A DNA stretch of 64,000 nucleotides from Enterococcus timonensis (GCF_900104595.1 NZ_FNVY01000002.1:260766-324765); one strand, 5' to 3'. Counted from the stretch's first letter, positions 1-9,263 are shown. Notes: generated by a model not told the origin, from the letters alone. Program-made: numbers and translations.

Positions 1-987
1 AGTTTTTGGATTGGCCAATTATTTTTAGCAAAAGAATTAACAAAAAGTCACGACTTCGATGTAACCATCGAAAAGCAACTTAAAAGTTTTGCCAATCGTC
101 TCGAGAAAAAAATCGAATTAGAAACTCATGATATTGGTTTTCTTTATAGTTTATCAGCCGTGGCTGATTATAAAATAAACCACACCGAAAGTTCCCGACA
201 AACGGCACTTGATGCAGCGGATTTATTGATGAAACGCTACAGCCCAAAAGCTAAAATTATTCAGGCTTGGGGGGATTTATCAGATCCAGAGCAAAATGGA
301 AGAATGATCATCGATTGTCTGATGAACTTGCCTTTGTTATATTTTGCAACGAACGAAACAGGGAATCCTAAATATGCTGAGGCAGCCTATCAACACGCCT
401 TGCAAACTCAAAAATATATTGTGCGACCTAATTACACGACGTATCATACTTATTATTTTGATACGCAAACGGGCTTAGCTAAATATGGCAAAACACAACA
501 AGGTTATTCTGACGATTCATGTTGGGCTCGGGGACAAGCGTGGGGAATTTATGGATTTACCTTAAGTTACCTACACACTGGCGATCTTAGCTTTTTAGAA
601 ACTGCCCAACACTTAGCTGATTATTTTATCGCTCAACTTCCCGAAGATAAAGTTTGTTATTGGGATTTGATTTTTAATGATGGATCTAATGAAGAACGAG
701 ACAGTTCCAGTGCTGCCATCGCGGTTTGCGGTCTGCTAGAATTGGCAAAACAATTGCCACTGACTTCAAAAAAGAGAACAGAGTACGAAAATGTTGCTCT
801 AGAAATTATGAAAAGTTTGGCGGAAAATTATTCTACTAAAGATACACCACAATCAAATGGACTTTTATTACATGGCGTCTACGACAAAAAATCAGATAAA
901 GGCGTCGATGAATGTATGAGCTGGGGCGATTATTACTACGTTGAGGCTTTGACTCGCTTAGCTCAATCTTGGTATATGTACTGGTAA
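1..987 (+). CDS. Unsaturated glucuronyl hydrolase, GH88 family (5' end outside window)
   Basis: Open in frame from base 1 to the stop at 985-987, so the N-terminus lies upstream of the window; 328 residues are visible. GH88 enzymes hydrate the 4,5-double bond of the unsaturated uronic acid left at the non-reducing end by polysaccharide lyases, releasing a keto-uronate that feeds the hexuronate pathway. The sequence shows the GH88 signature HDIGF (visible residues 43-47) and the second acidic site in YSDDSCWARGQAW (Asp171/172), plus the Trp/Tyr-rich alpha/alpha-barrel pattern. HDIGF favours GH88 over the related GH105 family. No secretion signal can be judged. It lies 55 bases before a sugar ABC importer and is probably cotranscribed. 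The exact glycan (glycosaminoglycan or plant uronan) cannot be read from sequence. Confidence 0.88.
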   Translation, partial: SFWIGQLFLAKELTKSHDFDVTIEKQLKSFANRLEKKIELETHDIGFLYSLSAVADYKINHTESSRQTALDAADLLMKRYSPKAKIIQAWGDLSDPEQNGRMIIDCLMNLPLLYFATNETGNPKYAEAAYQHALQTQKYIVRPNYTTYHTYYFDTQTGLAKYGKTQQGYSDDSCWARGQAWGIYGFTLSYLHTGDLSFLETAQHLADYFIAQLPEDKVCYWDLIFNDGSNEERDSSSAAIAVCGLLELAKQLPLTSKKRTEYENVALEIMKSLAENYSTKDTPQSNGLLLHGVYDKKSDKGVDECMSWGDYYYVEALTRLAQSWYMYW

Positions 988-1042
988 CAATTTTAATTTG
1001 GATAAAATTTTAAAAAAAATAGTAAAAACGGAGGGTATTAAA

Positions 1043-2323
1043 ATGAAAGCTTGGAAAAAAGGTTTAGTATTTTCAGCTATCTTAGGTTTATCAGCTGTAA
1101 CATTAGCTGCTTGTGGTTCTTCAGACAACGGTGAAGGAGACAAAACGGCCGATGGAAAAACAGAATTAACTGTAACTACTTGGAACTACGAAACAACACC
1201 TGAGTTTGCCGCCTTGTTTGAAGCATTTGAAAAAGCAAATCCAGATATCACAGTTAAAAATATCGATATCGCCTCTGACGACTACGATACAAAATTAACG
1301 ACCATGTTGTCTTCTGGCGACACTACTGATATTTTGACGATGAAAAATTTACTTTCATATTCAAACTATGCTTTGCGTGATCAATTAGTTGATGTGACTG
1401 ATCATATTAAAGACATTGATGCCGAGCCCGCACAAGCGGCTTTTGATATGTATGATATCGACGGAAAAACTTATGCCGAACCATATCGGAATGACTTCTG
1501 GGTTCTTTATTACAACAAAACATTATTTGATAATGCCGGTCTAGACTATCCAGATAATATTACTTGGGATGAATACGAAGAGTTAGCTGCAAAATTAACT
1601 AATCCTGATGAACAAGTATATGGTGCTTACCAACATACATGGCGTTCAACAATTCAAGCTATTGCCGGTGCACAAAATGGCGCTAACTTAATTGAACCAA
1701 AATATGATTTCATGGAAGATTATTATGAAAGAGCTGTCCGGATGCAAGAGGATAAATCAATGATGGACTTTGGGACGGCCAAATCAACAAAAGTAACTTA
1801 TCAATCACAATTTGAAACACAAAAAACAGCTATGATGCCGATGGGTTCTTGGTACATGGGTGCATTACTTACCAATATTGACGCTGGAAAAACCGACGTT
1901 GAATGGGGAATTACTGAAATGCCTCAAAACGAAGCTGGCGGAGAGGTAACTACATTTGGTTCACCAACTGCTTTTGCCATTAACAAAAAATCTAAAAACC
2001 AAGAAGCAGCTCAAAAATTCTTAGATTTCTGTGCTGGTGAAGAAGGCGCTAAAGTATTAGTAGAAGTAGGAATCGTTCCTTCATATAAAACTGACGCCAT
2101 TGATGCAGCTTACTTTGCAAGAAAAGGTATGCCAACAGATGAAGTATCACAAAAAGCGTTTAACCCAGATACAGTAGCCATTGAATTTCCTGTAGATAAA
2201 AATGCACCAGCTATTGATAAAATTTTGCAAGAAGAACATGAATTAATCTTAACCGGCGACAATTCTCCTGAAAAAGGAATTGCCAACATGGAAAAACGTG
2301 TTAAAGACGAAATCGGTGAATAG
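1043..2323 (+). CDS. Extracellular sugar-binding lipoprotein of an ABC importer (family 1)
   Basis: 426 residues. The start is ATG 1043 behind GGAGG at 1030-1034; an earlier TTG is in frame at 998 but has no ribosome site. The N-terminus is a lipoprotein signal: KK, hydrophobic stretch, lipobox LAAC with Cys24 as the predicted lipidated residue, then a Ser/Gly/Asp-rich linker. The rest matches family 1 carbohydrate-binding proteins (for example TVTTWNYETTPEF near the mature start and the GSWYMGALL segment). It would capture an oligosaccharide outside the cell and pass it to the two permeases that follow. A strong hairpin immediately downstream may set a higher level of this mRNA segment than of the permease genes. 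The substrate is inferred from the GH88 and GH2 neighbours to contain uronic acid or galactose-like sugars. Confidence 0.9.
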   Translation: MKAWKKGLVFSAILGLSAVTLAACGSSDNGEGDKTADGKTELTVTTWNYETTPEFAALFEAFEKANPDITVKNIDIASDDYDTKLTTMLSSGDTTDILTMKNLLSYSNYALRDQLVDVTDHIKDIDAEPAQAAFDMYDIDGKTYAEPYRNDFWVLYYNKTLFDNAGLDYPDNITWDEYEELAAKLTNPDEQVYGAYQHTWRSTIQAIAGAQNGANLIEPKYDFMEDYYERAVRMQEDKSMMDFGTAKSTKVTYQSQFETQKTAMMPMGSWYMGALLTNIDAGKTDVEWGITEMPQNEAGGEVTTFGSPTAFAINKKSKNQEAAQKFLDFCAGEEGAKVLVEVGIVPSYKTDAIDAAYFARKGMPTDEVSQKAFNPDTVAIEFPVDKNAPAIDKILQEEHELILTGDNSPEKGIANMEKRVKDEIGE

Positions 2324-2331
2324 TTAAACAT

Positions 2332-2361
2332 GTCGATACGATGCGTAAGTATCGTATCGAC
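2332..2361 (+). other. Intercistronic hairpin after binding-protein gene
   Basis: Perfect 11-bp stem: GTCGATACGAT (2332-2342), an 8-base loop, ATCGTATCGAC (2351-2361). It starts 8 bases after the binding-protein stop codon. Only a weak T-rich tail (CTTCACTTTT) follows, so it is more likely a 3'-end stabiliser or partial terminator than a full stop. That fits the usual need for more binding protein than permease. Confidence 0.75.
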
Positions 2362-2372
2362 TTCACTTTTAG

Positions 2373-2415
2373 AAAGGGGGAACTGTTTAAAGGGTTCTTT
2401 AAACAGTAAATTATG
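2373..2415 (+). promoter_or_regulatory. Ribosome site split from start codon by a hairpin
   Basis: The Shine-Dalgarno AAAGGGGG (2373-2380) is 32 bases from ATG 2413, far too distant in linear form. Between them is a perfect hairpin: CTGTTTAAAG (2383-2392), loop GGTT, CTTTAAACAG (2397-2406). With the 24-base hairpin folded out, two bases before it and six after it remain, a normal 8-base spacing. A stop codon TAA at 2407-2409 is in frame just upstream of the ATG, and no further in-frame start occurs until deep in the protein, so the start is forced. Confidence 0.75.
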
Positions 2416-3315
2416 CAAGTAACTTCTAAATCAAAAACTGCTCACAAATTAAAAAGAAAAAACACTTGGACAGCGATTTCGTTTATCGCCCCAAACTTTA
2501 TTGGCTTCTTTATTTTTACTTTAGTTCCCGTTATTTTTTCATTAGTTTTAGCATTTATGGAGTGGGATTCATTTGCCACCCCGAAATTTGTCGGCTTGAA
2601 AAACTTTGCTAAAATGATGAAAGACGAAACATTTTGGATCTCTTTTAAAAACACAATTTTATATACCGTTGGGGTTGTACCTTTAACCTTAATCATAAGT
2701 TTGTTGTTAGCTCTTTTATTAAATCAAAAAATTCGCGGGATGAAATTTTTCCGGACGGCGTTTTTCTTCCCTTATGTAACGAGTTTAGTAGCTATTGCAG
2801 TCGTTTGGAATATGCTCTTTCATCCAACGATGGGACCGATTAACCAAGTCTTAAAAATATTTATGGAAAATCCGCCCGGCTGGACATCGAGTTCTGATTG
2901 GGCACTATTTGCCGTCGTTATTGTTAGTGTTTGGCGAGGCGTCGGTTATTATATGATTTTATATTTGGCTGGTCTTCAAAGTATTCCTAAAGAATTATAT
3001 GAAGCAGCATCGATGGATGGCGCAAGTAAATGGAAACAATTTTTAAATGTAACCATTCCTTCATTGCGACCAACAACTTTCTTTGTCACAATTATGTTAG
3101 TTATCAACAGTTTCAAAGTCTTTGATTTGGTCCAAGTTATGACCAATGGTGGACCAGGTCGAGCAACGAATGTGTTAGTCTTTGATATTTATAATGAAGC
3201 TTTTGTTAAATTCAATTTCGGTTACGCATCGTCGATTGCTTTAGTCTTGTTTGTTTTAGTTTTAGGAATCACGGTTGTTCAATTTAAATGGAATCAAATT
3301 CGAGAACGGGCGTAA
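2413..3315 (+). CDS. Sugar ABC importer permease, MalF/UgpA type
   Basis: 300 residues with about six membrane helices. The first helix region begins near residue 20 after a Lys/Arg-rich N-terminus. The coupling loop that binds the ATPase is visible as YEAASMDGASKWKQFLNVTIP (EAA motif, EAAxxDGA...IP), near residues 196-216. It forms the channel with the next gene and takes sugar from the lipoprotein upstream. The only usable start is ATG 2413; its unusual hairpin-bridged ribosome site is annotated separately. No ATPase gene is in this operon. The MsmK/UgpC-type ATPase at 44-45 kb is the only such subunit in the window and is the likely partner, which is inference from the shared-ATPase habit of this transporter class. 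Confidence 0.9.
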   Translation: MQVTSKSKTAHKLKRKNTWTAISFIAPNFIGFFIFTLVPVIFSLVLAFMEWDSFATPKFVGLKNFAKMMKDETFWISFKNTILYTVGVVPLTLIISLLLALLLNQKIRGMKFFRTAFFFPYVTSLVAIAVVWNMLFHPTMGPINQVLKIFMENPPGWTSSSDWALFAVVIVSVWRGVGYYMILYLAGLQSIPKELYEAASMDGASKWKQFLNVTIPSLRPTTFFVTIMLVINSFKVFDLVQVMTNGGPGRATNVLVFDIYNEAFVKFNFGYASSIALVLFVLVLGITVVQFKWNQIRERA

Positions 3316-3327
3316 GGAGGAAAGATC

Positions 3328-4176
3328 ATGGAAATTACTAGTGCAAATAAAAAGAAAAAAGTTTCATTAAAAAATGTGATCATTCTTGTTTTACTAACGG
3401 TTTTTGCCCTCTTTACTTTGATTCCGTTTTTCTGGATGATTTCAGCTTCATTTAAAACAAATAATGAAGTTTTTGCGATTCCAATTCAATGGATTCCTAA
3501 AGAATGGCACCCTGAAAACTATTCTGTTATTTGGGATCGGATTCCATTAGGTACTTTCTTTAAAAATACAGCAATTCTAAGTATTGTCATCACTTTGGTG
3601 CAATTATTTACTTCAAGTTTTGCTGCGTACGGATTTTCTAAAATGAATTTTAAAGGTCGGGACACACTATTTTTGGCCTATATCGCAACGATTGCTGTTC
3701 CTTGGCAATCATATATGATTCCTCAATTTATTATGATGCGTCAATTAGGCTTGACTGATAAATTATTATCTTTAATTTTACTACAAGCATTCAGCGCATT
3801 TGGTGTTTTTTTACTGAAACAATATTATAGTAGTATTCCAGATTCATTAGCGGAAAGTGCTCGGATTGATGGCTTGTCTGAATGGGGTATTTACCGCCGG
3901 ATTATTTTACCATTGACCAAACCAGCACTAGCTTCCTTAACGATTATTACTTTTGTTAACACATGGAATGATTATATGGGGCCTTTCATTTATTTGTCTT
4001 CAACGGAAAATAAAACCATTCAATTAGGATTAAAAATGTTCGTTGGTTTGTATGATGCTGAATATGCTTTAATTATGGCCGCATCAGTTGTTTCAATTTT
4101 ACCAGTAGCGGTTGTCTTTATGGCGATGCAAAAATACTTCGTCGAAGGAATTGCCACTTCTGGGGTTAAAGGTTAG
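3328..4176 (+). CDS. Sugar ABC importer permease, MalG/UgpE type
   Basis: 282 residues, six predicted helices. The N-terminus is short and Lys-rich (NKKKKVSLK), followed by a first helix at about residues 12-34. The EAA-loop is AESARIDGLSEWGIYRRIILP, near residues 176-196, and the C-terminus ends GIATSGVKG, typical of MalG-type permeases. ATG 3328 sits 7 bases after a full AAGGAGG that overlaps the stop region of the preceding permease gene, so the two are translated together. It forms the heterodimeric membrane channel with the preceding protein. The family is certain; the substrate is inferred only from neighbouring glycosidases. Confidence 0.9.
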   Translation: MEITSANKKKKVSLKNVIILVLLTVFALFTLIPFFWMISASFKTNNEVFAIPIQWIPKEWHPENYSVIWDRIPLGTFFKNTAILSIVITLVQLFTSSFAAYGFSKMNFKGRDTLFLAYIATIAVPWQSYMIPQFIMMRQLGLTDKLLSLILLQAFSAFGVFLLKQYYSSIPDSLAESARIDGLSEWGIYRRIILPLTKPALASLTIITFVNTWNDYMGPFIYLSSTENKTIQLGLKMFVGLYDAEYALIMAASVVSILPVAVVFMAMQKYFVEGIATSGVKG

Positions 4177-4227
4177 GATACGTGCAAAGTTAAAGATTAA
4201 TTTACAGATGAGAAAGAAGGGGACGGA

Positions 4228-4887
4228 ATGTTTAATAAAAAGTCATTTGAAGATAATATCTATATGAAAATTTTCTATTGGGCCTATTTGATTTTATTTT
4301 TAAATGTCACTTTGATTGTGACGAACATTCCCTTTTTTCTAGCAAGTTTATTTTTAAGTTTTTTGCCTGGAAATTATTGGATATTTTGGTTGGCGTTGAT
4401 TTTATTTGGGCCAGGGATTATTACCGTTCTTGCTTGTGTGGATGAATTTTATGAAACACATGATCTAAGTCTCTGGAAGTCTTTAAAAAAATATTTTCGG
4501 GCATACTTTGTCCGCGGCTTAGCTTATTGGGGGATTTTCTTAGTTGCTTTGTTGATTTCTCTAATGGACATTTGGTTTTTCTATCAAACATCTATGGCAG
4601 CAGTAGCTATTCCCGTATTTATTGTGTTAAGTGTTGTAGCTTTAGCAATAAGCTTGAGTGCGATGTATTTTCAAATTCGTAATCCAAAAAGTAAAATCAA
4701 AGATATTTTGCGAGCTAGTTTTTATTACAGTTTGAAAAAGTGGTACGCGTCAATTTTAAATGTTGTCTTACTTTTGGCGATGATTACTTTGATGATTTTA
4801 AAGCCACAATTTGGTTTTATTTTAACGCCGACGATTTTTTTAGGGATTATTTATCTCAATTGTCGAAAACTAAATCCCGACAAGTAA
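4228..4887 (+). CDS. YesL-type membrane protein (DUF624)
   Basis: 219 residues with five or more hydrophobic segments (about 18-45, 50-70, 95-120, 125-150, 170-190). The pattern (an N-terminal helix, then LASLFLSFLPGNYWIFWLALILFGPG and a charged DEFYETHDLSLWKS loop) matches the DUF624/YesL family. In Bacillus, yesL lies in the rhamnogalacturonan locus next to sugar ABC genes, and members accompany importers of this class elsewhere, but no biochemical role is established. The ribosome site is AAGAAGGGG before ATG 4228. It closes the operon, followed by a strong terminator. An accessory role to the importer is inference from position. Confidence 0.75.
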   Translation: MFNKKSFEDNIYMKIFYWAYLILFLNVTLIVTNIPFFLASLFLSFLPGNYWIFWLALILFGPGIITVLACVDEFYETHDLSLWKSLKKYFRAYFVRGLAYWGIFLVALLISLMDIWFFYQTSMAAVAIPVFIVLSVVALAISLSAMYFQIRNPKSKIKDILRASFYYSLKKWYASILNVVLLLAMITLMILKPQFGFILTPTIFLGIIYLNCRKLNPDK

Positions 4888-4912
4888 AAACCGTCTCCGG
4901 ACGGTTTTTTTC
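4886..4912 (+). terminator. Terminator of the sugar-importer operon
   Basis: Stem CCGTC-TCCG-GACGG extended by five A-T pairs, followed by a run of T (AAAAACCGTC loop GACGGTTTTTTT). It begins at the stop codon of the YesL-type gene. Confidence 0.92.
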
Positions 4913-4951
4913 TTGAGAAAAATGAATGATAAGAAATATGTAGAGAAACTC

Positions 4952-4980
4952 TTGCTTACTAAAAATAATATTTTTTTAAA
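4952..4980 (+). promoter_or_regulatory. Possible promoter of the GH2 gene
   Basis: TTGCTT (4952-4957), 17 bases, TTTAAA (4975-4980), in the gap between the upstream terminator and the GH2 gene. The -10 is poor; it is listed because a terminator lies upstream and the gene needs its own start. Confidence 0.4.
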
Positions 4981-5002
4981 GAGCATTTTTTAGGAGGAAA
5001 TT

Positions 5003-7414
5003 ATGGAAAAACAGCAAATCAAAAACTGGAAATTTATCTTAAAAGATGAGGCTGAAGCGTGGCAAAAAGATTTTGACGATGCCAATTGGTCAGAGGTGCA
5101 AGTTCCTCATGATTGGAGTATTCACCAGGACTTTTCGCGCCAAGCTTCAACTGGGACAGGTAGCTTACCGGGAGGAATTGGTTGGTATCGGGCGACTTTC
5201 CCTTTTGAAAAAAAAGTTGCTGCGACCAAATATCGATTGGTTTTTGAAGGAGTTTATAAAAACACTCAAGTTTGGGTCAATGGCTATCATGTCGGTGGGC
5301 GACCTTCTGGTTATGCTTCTTTTTCTTTTGATTTTACAGATATTTTAAATGAAAATCATAACGATCAAGTAGTGATTGCCGTTAAAGTGAACCACACCGA
5401 TATTGCAGATTCTCGTTGGTATAATGGTTCGGGAATTAATCGACCTGTTTGGCTTGAAAGCCATCAATCATGGCAAATTGCTGAATACGGTACTTTTTTT
5501 CAAACAAAAACTGTCGATCAAAACGACGCCACTATTTTACTGGAACAAAAAATAATTAACGATGACCTGAAAAATCGCCAAGTACGTATTCAACAAACGT
5601 TAAGGTCACTAACAAATGGCCAGGAATATCAATTTAAACAAGTTGAAAATTTCCAACCATTTGAGGAAAAGAAAGTTATTTTTAATGAGCAACTTACTGG
5701 AGTAGAGCTATGGTCAGCAGAAAATCCGCGTCTTTATCGTTTAACGACAGAACTTTTTGATCAAGAAACTTTAGAAGTCAGTACGTATCAGGAATTAATT
5801 GGCATTCGCGAATTTTCTTTTAATCCAGATAGCGGATTTTTTATTAATGGAAAGAACGAAAAAATCAAAGGCGTTTGTCTCCATGAAGATGCCGGAAGTT
5901 TTGGCACCGCAGTACCAGTTGAAGTTTGGACTCGTCGTTTATTAAAATTAAAAGAAGCTGGCGTCAATGGTATTCGGATGGCGCATAATCCTCACAGTCA
6001 AGTGCTTTATAAATTATGTGACTTGTTAGGCTTTTATGTGATCGATGAAGCTTTTGATGAATGGGAAAATCCAAAAAATAAATGGTGGCAAGGTCACAAT
6101 GTCTATCCGCCAAAACATGAAGGGTATGCTGAATTTTTTCCTAATTGGTATCGTCAAGATTTAGAAAATATGGTCAGACTGAATATCAATCATCCGTCAA
6201 TTATTTCTTGGAGCATCGGAAATGAAGTCGATTATCCTAATGATCCGTATGCTAACCCACTCTTTGCAGAAATGAAGGGGAATAATGATTCGGCAAAACC
6301 TGCCGCTGAACGAATGTATAATCCCAATCGACCAGATACACGCCGTTTGTCGAGTATTGCGGAAAAATTAATTCAAGTGATTAAAGAAATTGATACAACG
6401 CGACCCGTCACATTGGCAGCAGCCTTCCCGGAACTTTCTAGCCAAACTGGCTTGTTAGATCACTTAGATTTGATTGGTTATAATTACAAAGAACATTTAT
6501 ATGAAAAAGATCATCAACGTTTTCCTAAGCAGCCATTTATTGGTAGCGAAAATGGTCATAGCTATCAACAATGGTTAGCTGTTAAAAATAATGACTATAT
6601 TGCGGCCCAATTTATTTGGACTGGTTTTGATTATTTAGGAGAAGCTTTCGGTTGGCCGATTCATGGATCTGGTCAGGGAATGCTGACTTTAGCTGGATTT
6701 CCTAAACCAAATTGGTTTTTGCGAAAAAGTTGGTGGACAAAAAAAGCAACGGCAACCTTGTTCACTCGTCCAATCCGCTCAGATAATACAGGTGATGGAC
6801 CATTTTATCGTCAGTGGAATTATTTAACGGGTGAATCAGTTGAAGTATTTTGTTTTAGTAATTGTGAAAATGCTAAGTTAATGATTGGTGAAAAAAATTA
6901 TCCTATGACTTATGATCAAGAGTTTGGTTACTTTAAAGCAGTGGTTTTAGCTGAGGATAGTTTGCTAAAAGTTATTTGTAAAACTGGACAAGAAGAGTTA
7001 GCCACTGATTATCTAACACCAAGCAGAGGCGCTTGTCTTCTTGATTTGAAATCATGGACTTTACGAGAAAAATTAGCAAAATTATTAGTGTCAGCTGACC
7101 TTTTGTCTGATGAGGACGAACACGTTTATCAAATTGAAGGAAAATTAATCGATAACCAAGGAGAATTATCCGCCAATGATTTAATGGCGCAAGTCCAAGT
7201 TCAAAATGGCGAACTTCTAGGGATTGAAAATGGAAATTTGGCAGATATTACTAGCTACGATGAACCTTATCGATCCACTTTTAATGGTCGAATAATTATT
7301 TTTGTCAAGGGTACGCCACAAACTAAAGTAGTTGTCAGTTTGCCAGGGATTAAAAATCAAGAGCTGGTTTTATCTGAATTTACCAATGAAGATAGTAAAG
7401 AAAACCCAATATGA
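5003..7414 (+). CDS. Glycoside hydrolase family 2 (beta-galactosidase/glucuronidase-like)
   Basis: 803 residues, no signal peptide, so intracellular. Layout follows GH2: an N-terminal jelly-roll sugar-binding domain (VPHDW, GGIGWYRATF, WYNGSGINRPVWL at about 30-150), an immunoglobulin-like domain, then the TIM barrel. The barrel has acid/base Glu408 in SWSIGNEVDYPN and nucleophile Glu516 in PFIGSENGHSYQQW, plus the GIRMAHNPHSQVLY strand. A C-terminal beta domain of the type found in longer GH2 enzymes follows. It would hydrolyse a beta-linked sugar from the imported oligosaccharide. Whether the sugar is galactose, galacturonate or glucuronate is not decidable here. Start ATG 5003 follows GGAGG with good spacing. 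It is transcribed alone between two terminators. Confidence 0.85.
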   Translation: MEKQQIKNWKFILKDEAEAWQKDFDDANWSEVQVPHDWSIHQDFSRQASTGTGSLPGGIGWYRATFPFEKKVAATKYRLVFEGVYKNTQVWVNGYHVGGRPSGYASFSFDFTDILNENHNDQVVIAVKVNHTDIADSRWYNGSGINRPVWLESHQSWQIAEYGTFFQTKTVDQNDATILLEQKIINDDLKNRQVRIQQTLRSLTNGQEYQFKQVENFQPFEEKKVIFNEQLTGVELWSAENPRLYRLTTELFDQETLEVSTYQELIGIREFSFNPDSGFFINGKNEKIKGVCLHEDAGSFGTAVPVEVWTRRLLKLKEAGVNGIRMAHNPHSQVLYKLCDLLGFYVIDEAFDEWENPKNKWWQGHNVYPPKHEGYAEFFPNWYRQDLENMVRLNINHPSIISWSIGNEVDYPNDPYANPLFAEMKGNNDSAKPAAERMYNPNRPDTRRLSSIAEKLIQVIKEIDTTRPVTLAAAFPELSSQTGLLDHLDLIGYNYKEHLYEKDHQRFPKQPFIGSENGHSYQQWLAVKNNDYIAAQFIWTGFDYLGEAFGWPIHGSGQGMLTLAGFPKPNWFLRKSWWTKKATATLFTRPIRSDNTGDGPFYRQWNYLTGESVEVFCFSNCENAKLMIGEKNYPMTYDQEFGYFKAVVLAEDSLLKVICKTGQEELATDYLTPSRGACLLDLKSWTLREKLAKLLVSADLLSDEDEHVYQIEGKLIDNQGELSANDLMAQVQVQNGELLGIENGNLADITSYDEPYRSTFNGRIIIFVKGTPQTKVVVSLPGIKNQELVLSEFTNEDSKENPI

Positions 7415-7463
7415 ATTAATTAGTATTGTGTAGATTGGAAAAGTAAAACAGAATAAAAATTTT

Positions 7464-7494
7464 AAAAAAGTCGCCAATCAAGCGGCTTTTTTAT
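7464..7494 (+). terminator. Terminator of the GH2 gene
   Basis: A-rich arm, stem GTCGC (7470-7474), 7-base loop, GCGGC (7482-7486), then six T. One G-T pair in the stem. Confidence 0.88.
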
Positions 7495-7511
7495 TTCCGA
7501 AACTTTTGCGG

Positions 7512-7517
7512 TATAAT
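7512..7517 (+). promoter_or_regulatory. -10 element for pepQ-efp-yqhY-nusB
   Basis: Consensus TATAAT with only a T-rich, poorly matched -35 inside the upstream terminator tail. It lies 31 bases before the pepQ start, directly after the GH2 terminator. Confidence 0.55.
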
Positions 7518-7548
7518 AAGTGAAAGTAAGAATTCAGGAGGAATTTAG

Positions 7549-8613
7549 ATGAATATTCGTTTGAAAAAATTACAAGAAAAAATAATTGCTGAAGATGTCT
7601 CAGCAATTTTAATTACTAGTCCGTATAATTTGCGGTACATCACGGGATTTACGGGGACGACAGGACTAGCGGTGGTGACAAGCAACAAAAGTTTTTTTGT
7701 GACGGATTTTCGTTACCAAGAACAAGCGGCCGATCAAATTAAAGATTTTCAAATTCTGCAAAATCGTGGACCAATTTTTGAAGAAGTTGAAAAAATTGTT
7801 CAAGCCGAAAAAATTGATGATCTAGGTTTTGAACAAGAGTATCTTACTTTTGCGGCTTTTGATGATTTAAGTAACACTATAAGTTGTGATCTAACAGCAC
7901 TTTCTGGAGTCATCGAAAGTATGCGGGAAGTGAAAGACGAAAAAGAAATCGACTTAATTCAACAAGCTTGCGCAATTACTGACGAAGCGTTTAGCCATAT
8001 TTTGAAATTTATTACGCCGGGCATGACGGAAATTCAAGTAGCTAATGAGTTGGATTTTTTCATGCGTTCAAAAGGAGCTAGCGGTGTTTCCTTTGAAACG
8101 ATTGTGGCAAGTGGTGTGCGTTCGGCGATGCCTCATGGTGTGGCAAGCACTAAAAAAATTGCGTCTGGCGAACTTGTAACGATTGATTTTGGTTGCTACT
8201 ATCAAGGATACGTTTCTGATATGACCCGGACATTTGCTTTAGGCGATCCTGGAAGTCAATTAAAAGAAATTTATCAAATTGTTCTAGCGGCTAATCAAGC
8301 GGTGATTGAAAATGCGAAAGCTGGCATCAATGGATTAGAACTTGATACGATTGCTCGCAAAATTATTGGCGATGCAGGTTACGGCGAAAATTTTGGTCAT
8401 GGGTTAGGTCACGGGATTGGTTTAGAAATCCACGAAGCACCAGCTGTTTCTGCTAGCCAAGTGACACCTTATGTGGCAGGAAATATTATTACCGATGAGC
8501 CAGGCATTTATTTGCCAAAAATTGGCGGGGTGCGCATTGAAGATGATTTGTTGATTTTAGAAAATGGTTGCCACGTCTTTAATCATGCGCCAAAAGAATT
8601 AATTATTTTGTAA
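7549..8613 (+). CDS. pepQ: Xaa-Pro dipeptidase / aminopeptidase P family (M24B)
   Basis: 354 residues, cytoplasmic. The N-terminal creatinase-like domain (about 1-120) carries SPYNLRYITGFTGT. The pita-bread domain holds all five dinuclear metal ligands: Asp213 and Asp224 (TIDFGCYYQGYVSDMTR), His288 (GHGLGHGIG), Glu317 (ITDEPGIYLP) and Glu331 (VRIEDDLLI). It cleaves Xaa-Pro bonds in peptides. ATG 7549 follows AGGAGG. It sits just before efp, an arrangement common in Firmicutes, where this gene is annotated as a Pro-specific peptidase. Dipeptidase or aminopeptidase P specificity cannot be told from sequence, so the symbol is tentative. Confidence 0.9.
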   Translation: MNIRLKKLQEKIIAEDVSAILITSPYNLRYITGFTGTTGLAVVTSNKSFFVTDFRYQEQAADQIKDFQILQNRGPIFEEVEKIVQAEKIDDLGFEQEYLTFAAFDDLSNTISCDLTALSGVIESMREVKDEKEIDLIQQACAITDEAFSHILKFITPGMTEIQVANELDFFMRSKGASGVSFETIVASGVRSAMPHGVASTKKIASGELVTIDFGCYYQGYVSDMTRTFALGDPGSQLKEIYQIVLAANQAVIENAKAGINGLELDTIARKIIGDAGYGENFGHGLGHGIGLEIHEAPAVSASQVTPYVAGNIITDEPGIYLPKIGGVRIEDDLLILENGCHVFNHAPKELIIL

Positions 8614-8705
8614 AATGTCTTGAAAACGAATTTTGCTAGCGACTGTGGGCTTTACGTGATAAACTAAGAACAGAAAATATTCGTAAGCTTGCAAAGGAGA
8701 ATGAG

Positions 8706-9263
8706 ATGATTTCAGTAAATGATTTTAAAACAGGTCTAACAATTATTGTCGATAATGACATTTGGCGTGTAGTGGAGTTTCAACATGTGAAACCAGGTAA
8801 AGGGGCAGCTTTCGTTCGGTCAAAATTAAAAAATATGCGGACCGGCGCCGTGCAAGAAAAAACATTCCGGGCTGGCGAAAAAGTGGGCAAAGCTCAAATT
8901 GATAATAAAAAGATGCAATATTTATATGAAAGTTCCGGAGCTTATGTTTTTATGGATTTAAATACTTATGAACAAATTGAAATTCCCGAAGCCCAAATTA
9001 AAAATGAATTGAAATATATTTTAGAAAATGCCGAAGTAACAATTATTATGTACGGCACAGAAATTTTAGGAGTCGATCTTCCCAATACGGTTGTTTTGGC
9101 GGTGGCGGAAACTGAACCGGGAATTAAAGGCGATACAAGTTCTGGCGGAACGAAAACAGCGATGATGGAAACTGGACTTAATGTCAACGTGCCATTTTTC
9201 GTTAACCAAGGGGATAAATTAATTATTAATACATCTGATGGTTCGTACGTTTCACGGGCTTAA
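8706..9263 (+). CDS. efp: Translation elongation factor P
   Basis: 185 residues, the usual EF-P length, with three beta-barrel domains. The first begins [10 protein letters not shown] and has the exposed loop [11 protein letters not shown] with Lys32 at the tip, the residue that is post-translationally modified in other bacteria. The C-terminal domain ends [20 protein letters not shown] enters the ribosomal E site and rescues stalling at polyproline. No modification enzyme is visible in the window. ATG 8706 follows AAAGGAG. It is 93 bases after pepQ and 29 before yqhY, matching the conserved pepQ-efp-yqhY-nusB block. Confidence 0.97.
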   Translation: MISVNDFKTGLTIIVDNDIWRVVEFQHVKPGKGAAFVRSKLKNMRTGAVQEKTFRAGEKVGKAQIDNKKMQYLYESSGAYVFMDLNTYEQIEIPEAQIKNELKYILENAEVTIIMYGTEILGVDLPNTVVLAVAETEPGIKGDTSSGGTKTAMMETGLNVNVPFFVNQGDKLIINTSDGSYVSRA

